NCBI GenBank assembly: GCA_041686915.1
Contig: JAWLDB010000145.1
Span: forward strand, 1 to 6,957
Direction: 5' to 3'
Source of the DNA: JAWLDB01 sp041686915
GTDB lineage: Bacteria > Bacillota > UBA994 > UBA5500
Length of the DNA stretch: 6,957 nucleotides
Position 1 is the stretch's first letter, and the number at the start of each line of letters is the position of its first letter. Position numbers and translations under genes: made by a program. The notes beneath the pieces are model-generated. The model did not search any database. It saw only the letters and a program-made list of their open reading frames with translations, and was not told the origin of the DNA. Shown piece after piece: positions 1 through 5,439 of the stretch.

Positions 1-160
1 GGGGCGGAGCATAAGCGAAGCCACGCCGCAGGCTCAGCGTTATCATGAGCAGGGTATCGGAGAGCACTCCTGTACCTGCAAATGAGTGACCACTTCGCGG
101 GTGGTCAATTGGGTGGAACCACGGGTATTAACCCCGTCCCTTTACTAGGGACGGGGTTTT
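1..160 (+). promoter_or_regulatory. T-box riboswitch leader, 3' part (stem I and specifier lie upstream of the window)
   Basis: The segment carries the T-box core GGGTGGAACCACGGG at 111-125. The antiterminator can be drawn exactly: GGG 111-113 pairs with CCC 138-140, the bulge UGGAACC is 114-120, and ACGGG 121-125 pairs with CCCGU 133-137. The competing terminator uses 131-140 with 148-157. A GACCAC/GTGGTC hairpin (88-106) and a stem III-like hairpin (about 49-79, with inner GGAG/CTCC) precede it. In T-box RNAs, uncharged tRNA pairs its NCCA end with the UGGN bulge and prevents termination. Here UGGA calls for a tRNA with discriminator base U, which fits tRNA-Thr of Bacillota and the ThrRS gene downstream. 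The specifier codon is outside the window, so threonine specificity is inferred from the gene and the bulge. Confidence 0.93.
131..160 (+). terminator. T-box-controlled intrinsic terminator
   Basis: ACCCCGTCCC (131-140) pairs with GGGACGGGGT (148-157) across a 7-nt loop and is followed by a U run (157-160). Its 5' arm overlaps the 3' half of the antiterminator (133-140), so the two structures exclude each other. This is the regulated terminator of the T-box leader. Confidence 0.93.
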
Positions 161-246
161 GTGATTCTTCCCAGGGCTGCTAAGGCGCCAGCTGCCCAAA
201 GTTGCAGGCAGGACTCCCCAAGTAAACACTTAAGGAGGAGTCAAAC

Positions 247-1656
247 ATGGAAAACAAGGAAAGATTCTTGGTACTTCACCCGGATGGTCGGGAAGAGGAA
301 ATCTCGGCAGGTAAGCCAATCGGTAGCAAGGGGTTCTGGAGCATGGTCAGCAAGGAGGCACTGAAGCAGGATTACCAGTCGCTGAACAGTGAACCTGCGT
401 ACCTTGATGTCTGTCGCAGACTGGGCATTGCCTGGGAAGAGATGAGCGATAGCGGCCATATGCGCTATGGCCCGAAAGGTGCCTTGGTGTTCGACCTGCT
501 GGCTGACTATGTAAACGCAGTGGTGCGCGACCTCGATTTGCCCCTGTTCCAGGTGAAGGGTACGAATATGTTCAACCTGCAGGAGGGCCCGGTGGCAGAG
601 CACGCTCAACTGTTCGGAGACCGGTTGTATGCGGTACAAGACCCGGATAGTGAGCAAAGATATGTGCTGCGTTACGCAGCCTGTCATCAGCAGTTCGCTA
701 TGATTAAACACTGGCAAATCAGCCATAAGCATTTGCCCTTTGGAGCCTATGAACTCGCCGATTCCTATCGCTTGGAGCAGTCGGGTGAGTGTATGCTCGC
801 GTTCCGTACGAGGCGCCTTAACATGCCCGACCTGCACGTCTTCTGCCAGGATGACCCGCAGGCTGCCCTTTGGTTTATGCAGCTACACCAGCGCATCATG
901 CGGGAAGTGGCACTGTTTGGGCAGGATTACGAGCTCTTGGTTAACCTGTCTTCTCCTGATGCATATGCGGCTAATCGCGAGTTACTGCTGCAGATAGCCA
1001 GGGATGTCGAGCGTCCGCTCCTGAATCACCTTTATCCGGGAGACCGCAATTATTACTGGACGGTCAATCTCGAGTACCACATCATTGACCTGATGGGTCG
1101 GGCACGCGAGATTGGCACGGTGCAGATCGATGTGGGGAACGCAGAACGCTTTGGTATCAGCTACGTAGATGACAGGGGAGCGAAACGGCACCCCATTATC
1201 TTGCATACGGCCATTATTGGAACGATTGAACGCTTTTTATATCTGCTGCTGGACCAGGCAGTGCAAAGGATCAGCCAAGGCTTACCCGGCATGTTGCCCT
1301 ATTGGCTTTCTCCTGAGCAACTGCGTCTATTGCCGGTTTCGGACGCGTACGTCGAACATGCTAATCAGTTGGCCCAGCAGTTGGCTCAGTCCGGAGTCCG
1401 CGTAAGTGTAGATGACAGGCCGGAGAAGGTGGGTAAAAAGGTTAGGGAAGCTCACGCTGATTGGGTGCCTTACCAGGTAGTGATTGGAGAAAAAGAACTC
1501 GCTGGAGCTGGTTTTAAGTTGCAGGGCAGGGAAGAACAGCAGGAACAGGTAGTATCGCTCGAGCAACTGATACACTTCCTGCAGGACAGGCAGCAAGGTT
1601 ATCCGTGGAGGCAGCTCTACTATCCAGCGCAGCTCTCAATGCGCCCGGTCTTCTAA
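247..1656 (+). CDS. thrS: Threonyl-tRNA synthetase, archaeal type, lacking an editing domain
   Basis: This cytoplasmic class II synthetase charges tRNA-Thr with threonine. The 469 residues comprise a short N-terminal segment (1-55), the catalytic core (about 56-340) and an anticodon-binding domain (about 348-447). The motif 1 region reads SDSGHMRYGP (67-76), as in archaeal ThrRS. Motif 2 lies around YRLEQSGE (174-181, Arg175) and motif 3 contains GTIERF (325-330, Arg329). The three zinc ligands expected in ThrRS are present as Cys146, His197 and His320. The C-terminal SMRPVF also resembles archaeal enzymes. Bacterial ThrRS is about 640 residues with TGS and editing domains; archaeal ThrRS carries a DTD-like editing domain. 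Both are absent here, and the first 50 residues resemble only the linker after the archaeal editing domain. The ATG at 247 is chosen because AAGGAGG (232-238) sits 8 nt upstream. The gene is preceded by the T-box leader. Confidence 0.93.
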   Translation: MENKERFLVLHPDGREEEISAGKPIGSKGFWSMVSKEALKQDYQSLNSEPAYLDVCRRLGIAWEEMSDSGHMRYGPKGALVFDLLADYVNAVVRDLDLPLFQVKGTNMFNLQEGPVAEHAQLFGDRLYAVQDPDSEQRYVLRYAACHQQFAMIKHWQISHKHLPFGAYELADSYRLEQSGECMLAFRTRRLNMPDLHVFCQDDPQAALWFMQLHQRIMREVALFGQDYELLVNLSSPDAYAANRELLLQIARDVERPLLNHLYPGDRNYYWTVNLEYHIIDLMGRAREIGTVQIDVGNAERFGISYVDDRGAKRHPIILHTAIIGTIERFLYLLLDQAVQRISQGLPGMLPYWLSPEQLRLLPVSDAYVEHANQLAQQLAQSGVRVSVDDRPEKVGKKVREAHADWVPYQVVIGEKELAGAGFKLQGREEQQEQVVSLEQLIHFLQDRQQGYPWRQLYYPAQLSMRPVF

Positions 1657-1672
1657 ATAATCCTCTGAGGAC

Positions 1673-1701
1673 TTCACAATCTCTGGGAAACGCCGTATAA
1701 T
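1673..1701 (+). promoter_or_regulatory. Sigma-A-type promoter upstream of the small ORF and MFS gene
   Basis: TTCACA (1673-1678, one mismatch to TTGACA) and a perfect TATAAT (1696-1701) are separated by 17 nt. Transcription would start near 1708, 13 nt before a strong Shine-Dalgarno. The promoter begins 17 nt after the thrS stop codon, so it gives the small ORF and the transporter expression independent of the T-box. Confidence 0.75.
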
Positions 1702-1735
1702 GGGTCTGAAATGATCTTCCAAGGAGGTGGGCAAA

Positions 1736-1837
1736 GTGCCTCTCTATGTGTTGTACTGTGAGCACGCGCTGGTAGTCGCTGGGGAGGGGGAAACTATGCC
1801 CATTTGGCTCGTCCAACACCTCCTGCCCGGTGCATAA
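1736..1837 (+). CDS. 33-residue ORF, candidate leader peptide of the MFS gene
   Basis: GTG at 1736 opens 33 codons ending in TAA (1835-1837). The peptide starts MPLYVLYCEHALVV and ends QHLLPGA. It resembles no family I recognise and has neither a signal peptide nor an obvious run of one regulatory amino acid. The case for translation is its setting: an AAGGAGGTG Shine-Dalgarno (1721-1729) lies 6 nt before the start, a consensus-like promoter lies just upstream, and a strong terminator begins 21 nt after the stop. Promoter, short ORF, terminator and then an efflux-type gene is the layout of ribosome-mediated attenuators, as known for some antibiotic-resistance genes. The Shine-Dalgarno can pair over 8 bp with 1817-1824 inside the ORF. 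It could instead be an independent small protein or a chance ORF in a non-coding leader. Confidence 0.55.
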   Translation: MPLYVLYCEHALVVAGEGETMPIWLVQHLLPGA

Positions 1838-1858
1838 CCGGTTCCATGGCAGTCCCCC

Positions 1859-1895
1859 AGCCGTGGTAGAGGTGCATCCTCTGCCACGGCTTTTT
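1859..1895 (+). terminator. Strong intrinsic terminator or attenuator before the MFS gene
   Basis: The 14-nt arm AGCCGTGGTAGAGG (1859-1872) pairs with CCTCTGCCACGGCT (1878-1891) around loop TGCAT, with one T-G pair, followed by TTTT (1892-1895). It lies between the 33-codon ORF and the transporter, 34 nt before the transporter start. A competing hairpin is possible: CCATGGC (1844-1850) with GCCGTGG (1860-1866), which would occupy the terminator's 5' arm. The hairpin may also end read-through from thrS, which has no other terminator. The terminator itself is clear; its regulation is inferred. Confidence 0.85.
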
Positions 1896-1929
1896 GCTGC
1901 CTGAAACCAGATTGGAAAGGAAGATCACC

Positions 1930-3129
1930 ATGGATATTACCAGCAACCGCAACCTATGGATTTACGCATTAACCAGGGCCATTTCGGCCTTTGGCAGCCA
2001 GTTTCAGTTTTTCGCAGTCACAAGTTTGACTTACTCAATCACAGGGTCACCGCTGATAACAGCCATGCAGATGGCTGCCTCCGGTGCTCCATACATCCTT
2101 CTGGCCCGGTGGGCCGGCCCGGTAGCTGACCGGTTTGACCCTCGCAAAGTTACTGCCATCGCATTGCTACTGCAGGCAGTAGTAACTCTGGGTTACTTGC
2201 TCAGCAAAGAAGTGGCTTTGTTCATCGTGCTGAATTTCCTTGTGAACAGTTGCGGTGTGTTTATCATTGCCGCCAAGGGGGCGCTAGTGCCGCAGATGGT
2301 CGGCAAAGAGCAAGTGTTTGCTGCCAATGCCAGGCTGGCATCAGTTAATGGTGCATCCCAGCTTCTGGCCCCAATCGTGGCTGGATACATGGTAATGCGC
2401 ATGCAGCCTTCATCGGTGTTCTTGTTCAACAGCTTTAGCTATCTGTTCCCGGCCGTTGGTATGTACTTTATCCGCCAGGTTGAGGTGCGCAAGCTGGCTG
2501 CCAAAGGGAAGAACAGTTTGAGCGAGGCCTGGGTTTTCGTCAGGCACCACCCGTCATTGCTCACCGCTCTAGGGCTCTATGGCGCCTATACCCTCGGAAT
2601 GTGGTCAGTAAACGCACTCTTCTATCCCTATTGCAGTGATATCCTGGGCAGAGGAGCCGATATTATGGGGTGGAACGTTTCCTCGTATTTCGGTGCCTTT
2701 CTGGTGACGGGCTTTGTGCTCGAACGCTGGGGTAAGTTCTTTAAGAGCCCTAAGCTGTTGCCGATCGGCTTCTTGGCCGGTGCATGCGTCTGGTTGGGAT
2801 ATACAATTACGCGTTCTCCGCTGATGTCTATCATCCTCAGCGGTTTTGACGGGATAGTCTATACCTACACCGTCACCAGGCTCGACACCTGGATCCAGCA
2901 GGATGCCCCACCCGAGTTGCGAGGTAGGGTATCTGCCCTCGCCCAGGCATGGGATGCGGTAGCTACTATATCCGGACAGCTTGGTGGTGGGGCGATTGCT
3001 ACCAGCCTTGGCATCCTCAGCGGTATGCGCTGGTCGAGTGCTGCCACTTTAGGTCTGGTAACCCTGATACTGCTCTCCCGGCAGGCTGTTCAGCGGCCCG
3101 TGGGAGCTGAACGATGCCACGCTGATTAA
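1930..3129 (+). CDS. MFS efflux transporter of the DHA3 (macrolide exporter/EntS-like) type
   Basis: This is an integral membrane transporter of 399 residues, the usual size for a 12-helix major facilitator. Hydrophobic segments are spread along its length, the first at about 10-35. The MFS motif A between helices 2 and 3 is clear as GPVADRFDPRK (63-73). A GALVPQMVGKEQVFAANARL segment (117-136) is typical of the DHA3 group, which includes Mef macrolide exporters and EntS-like siderophore exporters. Family knowledge suggests proton-coupled export of a drug or metabolite; the substrate cannot be read from the sequence. The ATG at 1930 (MDITSNRN) is preferred, with GGAAAGGAAG at 1914-1923. An upstream in-frame TTG at 1894 lies inside the terminator's U tract and is unlikely to be the start. 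The upstream small ORF and terminator suggest inducible expression. The bidirectional terminator follows 21 nt after the stop. Confidence 0.88.
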   Translation: MDITSNRNLWIYALTRAISAFGSQFQFFAVTSLTYSITGSPLITAMQMAASGAPYILLARWAGPVADRFDPRKVTAIALLLQAVVTLGYLLSKEVALFIVLNFLVNSCGVFIIAAKGALVPQMVGKEQVFAANARLASVNGASQLLAPIVAGYMVMRMQPSSVFLFNSFSYLFPAVGMYFIRQVEVRKLAAKGKNSLSEAWVFVRHHPSLLTALGLYGAYTLGMWSVNALFYPYCSDILGRGADIMGWNVSSYFGAFLVTGFVLERWGKFFKSPKLLPIGFLAGACVWLGYTITRSPLMSIILSGFDGIVYTYTVTRLDTWIQQDAPPELRGRVSALAQAWDAVATISGQLGGGAIATSLGILSGMRWSSAATLGLVTLILLSRQAVQRPVGAERCHAD

Positions 3130-3150
3130 GACTAAGCTCTCTAAGAAAAG

Positions 3151-3173
3151 ACGAGCCCCGACTTGGGGCTCGT
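3151..3173. terminator. Bidirectional intrinsic terminator between convergent genes
   Basis: ACGAGCCCC (3151-3159) pairs perfectly with GGGGCTCGT (3165-3173) around loop GACTT. On the + strand it is followed by TTGCTTT, ending the MFS transcript. On the minus strand it is followed by CTTTTCTTAG, ending the transcript of the 55-aa ORF and the Ntn gene. The two operons converge here. Confidence 0.85.
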
Positions 3174-3195
3174 TTGCTTTATGTGGAGCAAGCGG

Positions 3196-3363
3196 TTATT
3201 TGCTTGTGTCATGATCTGTTACTGCCTCAGCCTGTCTGAAGACTTTTTCTGCTATCAGCCAGCCGGCTTTCCCTGGGTCGTCAATGTCGCCTGCTAGTTC
3301 ATCAGTAGCAGGGAAATACCGTGCCAGGAATTCGTCCAGGGTTCGTATGAGCTCCTTGTTCAT
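3196..3363 (-). CDS. Small hypothetical protein (55 aa) coupled to the Ntn-type gene
   Basis: ATG at 3363 opens a 55-codon ORF that begins MNKELIRTLDEFLARYF and ends HDTSK, with TAA at 3198-3196. The start lies 6 nt beyond the TGA of the upstream 430-aa gene. Its ribosome binding site AAGGAG (3378-3373) lies in that gene's last two sense codons, so translational coupling is likely. The protein is soluble, acidic (12 Asp/Glu against 7 Lys/Arg) and probably mostly helical; it has no signal peptide, cysteine or membrane segment. I do not recognise the family. Context suggests a partner, adaptor or regulator of the Ntn-type protein. Good spacing and termination by the hairpin at 3151-3173 support a real gene despite its size. 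Confidence 0.7.
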   Translation of the reverse strand: MNKELIRTLDEFLARYFPATDELAGDIDDPGKAGWLIAEKVFRQAEAVTDHDTSK

Positions 3364-3369
3364 GCGGCA

Positions 3370-4662
3370 TCACTCCTTTGCTGAATACTCCAACCGCAGC
3401 CTTTCCAGGTAATCCTGGTTTACGTCGGACCGGAAGTACATTTTGCGCTTAATCCACACAAATCCATCCCCCTTGGATATGACCGCCACGTCGACAGGCC
3501 CGCCCACAGTTTCGGCTACAGGCGACACCTTTCGCTTGAAAGTGGTTAAGCTTACCAAGGCCTCGGCAGCGGCAGCGAGGTCTTCCTTGGGGAGCGCGCT
3601 AATAGTCGTCAATACAGGGTTGACCTTGTAGTTCTCGCTATAGCGGTTGAGGTCCTCAAAGAAAGCCGCTACAATCTTCTCACCGAAACTTTGTAAGGCT
3701 AGCAAGATCTGTTCACGATCTTCTGCAGGCTTCTCCTTAAAATATAGCTCCACCAGTTTCTTGGGGTACTTCTCCACCAGAACAGTGTTAAGGAACTGGT
3801 TCAGTAGTTTCTCATAGTCTGAGTCAAAGCCAAAGATGAACGACTTTACTACGTCATTCTGAGCAAAGGCCTGTACCCCGGCAGTGATATCGATCCCTAC
3901 TTTTGTCTGGTTGAGCGGCTCCATTATCACTGTGTTGGCGATGACCCCTTCTATGGAGTAATGCAGCAGCGATGGGTAGATTTCCTTTCGCCCGAAGCCG
4001 GCGATAACCAAACCAGTAAACCCGGAGGGCATGTGCTCCTTGCAGAAGATGTTAACAGCGATCTCGCCAAGTAGCTCCTCGCACTTCGTGCCAATCGGTA
4101 GCTTCTCAAATATGGGACTAATGAGCTCTTCTGAATGCGTCTTGAACAGCCCCTGCAACTGTCCTTCCAGTTCTGGGCACCAGTATGTTGCATTCTTGGC
4201 TTCCGTCCACATCAAGTGATGCTTGGTAACCACGGTCTGCACTACTTCGGCGATACCCTCCTCATCCAGCGCTTCACGCTGTTTCAGGTGTTCACGTACT
4301 TCGGCGAGCACGTCTTGCTTCATATAACTGAAATATGAGATGACCCGGTGCTGGAAATACGCCAGTTGAACGTCCTCCGGGAAGAACCCCTGCAGGAACT
4401 TGATGAAGTTCTCTCCGTAATCTGCAAGGTGGTCAAACTCTGATTTGCCAATCTCTCTCTGATAGGTCTTGATGATTGTCTCCCAGGGGGTTTCCATCAG
4501 CTCTGCATTGCCATAAATCATTACCCCGACTGGATGAAACCGGGTAAGCATGAACAGCTTATTGGCAGTGTTATAGATTTTCTGGCCGTCTCCGACTGTA
4601 ACAGCACTATCTGCTGCCAAAGCCACTCCGTTCTTGTTAAGCAGCGCTATCTCAGCTGTCAT
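3370..4662 (-). CDS. Proteasome-beta-like N-terminal-nucleophile (Ntn) hydrolase family protein, function unknown
   Basis: The 430-residue protein begins MTAEIALLNKNGVALAADS. If Met1 is removed, as expected before Thr, the mature N-terminus is Thr1. LAAD then places Asp at mature position 17 and NKLFML places Lys at 34, matching the Thr1/Asp17/Lys33 triad of proteasome beta subunits. VGVMIYGNA (45-53) matches the strand leading to the conserved glycine. FTGLVIAGFG (215-224) and the following EIYPSL resemble a later beta-sandwich strand pair. Between them lies a mostly helical insert of about 160 residues, and about 195 residues follow, ending in the striking GGPVDVAVISKGDGF (387-401). Beta subunits are about 200 residues, so this is a much larger relative. 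The ATG at 4662 is chosen because AAGGAGGT (4675-4668) is 5 nt upstream and because it exposes the threonine; the frame stays open upstream but runs into a terminator. I recall similar uncharacterised bacterial proteins. Peptidase activity is inferred, not shown. Confidence 0.75.
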   Translation of the reverse strand: MTAEIALLNKNGVALAADSAVTVGDGQKIYNTANKLFMLTRFHPVGVMIYGNAELMETPWETIIKTYQREIGKSEFDHLADYGENFIKFLQGFFPEDVQLAYFQHRVISYFSYMKQDVLAEVREHLKQREALDEEGIAEVVQTVVTKHHLMWTEAKNATYWCPELEGQLQGLFKTHSEELISPIFEKLPIGTKCEELLGEIAVNIFCKEHMPSGFTGLVIAGFGRKEIYPSLLHYSIEGVIANTVIMEPLNQTKVGIDITAGVQAFAQNDVVKSFIFGFDSDYEKLLNQFLNTVLVEKYPKKLVELYFKEKPAEDREQILLALQSFGEKIVAAFFEDLNRYSENYKVNPVLTTISALPKEDLAAAAEALVSLTTFKRKVSPVAETVGGPVDVAVISKGDGFVWIKRKMYFRSDVNQDYLERLRLEYSAKE

Positions 4663-4667
4663 CAGTA

Positions 4668-4675
4668 ACCTCCTT
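4668..4675 (-). promoter_or_regulatory. Ribosome binding site fixing the start of the Ntn-type gene
   Basis: On the minus strand AAGGAGGT lies 5 nt before ATG 4662. It decides against a start further upstream in the same open frame and so places a threonine directly after the initiator methionine, as an Ntn hydrolase requires. Confidence 0.85.
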
Positions 4676-4732
4676 CCGCTGCAATTCGAGGTCTCTAAAG
4701 TTACATTACATCCTATGCAGCAGAGGGCTCGG

Positions 4733-4761
4733 ACGTTAGGCATTGTGGGCTTTTCGGTCAA
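4733..4761 (-). promoter_or_regulatory. Candidate promoter for the Ntn-type gene
   Basis: On the minus strand TTGACC (4761-4756) is followed after 17 nt by TAACGT (4738-4733). The -35 box is good and the -10 box weak. It lies between the NUDIX terminator and the Ntn start, where a promoter is expected because the hairpin separates the two genes. Confidence 0.4.
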
Positions 4762-4769
4762 GCTTGAGT

Positions 4770-4796
4770 ACAAAAGGGGAGGCCCACGCCTCCCCT
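4770..4796 (-). terminator. Intrinsic terminator of the NUDIX gene
   Basis: On the minus strand AGGGGAGGC (4796-4788) pairs perfectly with GCCTCCCCT (4783-4775) around a 4-nt loop, followed by TTTTG (4774-4770). It begins 6 nt after the NUDIX stop codon, so the NUDIX and Ntn genes are probably separate transcription units. Confidence 0.85.
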
Positions 4797-4801
4797 AGTC
4801 A

Positions 4802-5299
4802 CTAGGTTAACTTGCATCCTTTGCCGTTCTTGAATCGCTGAATGACTTCCCTGGCGATAGCGCCCTGCACCGGTAGTTCCTCACTTAGCCTGAACCAGCG
4901 TACCTCTTCTACATCATCGTCAGCTATCGGCTCGCCTCCTTGATACTCTGCTGCGTAGGTCAGGCACAGCTGCTTTCCGTTTTGGGTAGGGAAGCTGCCC
5001 ATATAGTGAGTGAGTTTGCATCCAAGGTGAGACTCTTCCTTGACTTCTCGTAGAGCCGCCTGTTCAGCAGTTTCGCCAGGCTCGACATGACCTGCCAGCA
5101 AAGCGAAAATGCCGGGTGCACAACGGGCGCTTCGGCCAAGCAGGATGCGTTCGCCGTCATACACTAAGGTGAGTACGACTGGGCGGGGAGAGTTAAACCC
5201 CACGTAAGAACAGGCCGGGCACTGTGGTACCGGAAGGGCATACTGGGTTGGCAAGAATAGTTCCACACCGCAGAACGGGCAGTATTTTTGCTGTTGCAT
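4802..5299 (-). CDS. NUDIX hydrolase with N-terminal zinc ribbon (NudC-like)
   Basis: This predicted cytoplasmic pyrophosphohydrolase has 165 residues. A zinc ribbon uses Cys7, Cys10, Cys27 and Cys30. The NUDIX box runs from Gly70 to Leu92 (GHVEPGETAEQAALREVKEE and on), with Mg-binding Glu85, Glu88 and Glu89. The zinc ribbon plus the later YAAEYQGGEP segment resemble NAD(H) pyrophosphatase/RNA-decapping NudC, which is longer (about 260 residues) and has an extra N-terminal domain. The NudC signature SQPWPFPxS is reduced here to GSFPTQNG, so substrate preference is open. The box glycine after EEx is His91. The ATG at 5299 is chosen because GGAGGT (5311-5306) is 6 nt upstream; a TTG 18 nt earlier would overlap that site. 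The gene is followed by its own terminator and is divergent from the TIM-barrel gene. Confidence 0.88.
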   Translation of the reverse strand: MQQQKYCPFCGVELFLPTQYALPVPQCPACSYVGFNSPRPVVLTLVYDGERILLGRSARCAPGIFALLAGHVEPGETAEQAALREVKEESHLGCKLTHYMGSFPTQNGKQLCLTYAAEYQGGEPIADDDVEEVRWFRLSEELPVQGAIAREVIQRFKNGKGCKLT

Positions 5300-5313
5300 G
5301 CTGTTACCTCCGC

Positions 5314-5324
5314 ACAATAGTTGT
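5314..5324. repeat. Small inverted repeat ACAATAGTTGT in the divergent intergenic region
   Basis: ACAA and TTGT are separated by TAG, immediately upstream of the NUDIX ribosome binding site. It could be an operator-like site overlapping the start of that transcript, but it is short enough to be chance. A related but longer ACAATA repeat occurs at 6301-6317. I see no convincing promoter on either strand of this 140-nt divergent region. Confidence 0.25.
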
Positions 5325-5439
5325 ATTCAGAAGACTTTCTCCAAGCCTTCCTCTTTTCCTTGTCTGGTTGCGAACATGCAGGAAGTCCCAGTGTGGCGAG
5401 AGAAGAAATAGCAAGTTCCTATAGGAGAGGATGATTGCG

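Noticed and set aside
241..837. Long open frame (198 codons) on the minus strand inside thrS
   Set aside because: It lies wholly opposite well-conserved ThrRS coding sequence, shows no recognisable domain and has no ribosome binding site; it is a shadow of the real gene.
1711..1761. Alternative 16-codon ORF from ATG 1711 overlapping the small leader ORF in another frame
   Set aside because: It has no Shine-Dalgarno and contains the Shine-Dalgarno of the 33-codon ORF, which is the better candidate.
1894..1929. Alternative TTG start of the MFS gene, 12 codons upstream
   Set aside because: It lies in the terminator U tract and the hairpin would cover the place for a Shine-Dalgarno; ATG 1930 has a suitable site and matches the usual MFS N-terminus.
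4663..4773. N-terminal extension of the Ntn-type protein by 37 codons
   Set aside because: The extension would start at a non-ATG codon next to the NUDIX terminator without a ribosome binding site, and would bury the threonine that should be N-terminal.
4795..4805. CTAGTCACTAG near-palindrome at the NUDIX stop codon
   Set aside because: It is very short, overlaps the stop codon and the base of the terminator, and has no second copy in the window.
5300..5439. Promoters for the divergent NUDIX and TIM-barrel genes
   Set aside because: Several partial -10-like words (TATAGG, TATTGT) are present but none has a matching -35 at 16-18 nt, so no promoter is called.
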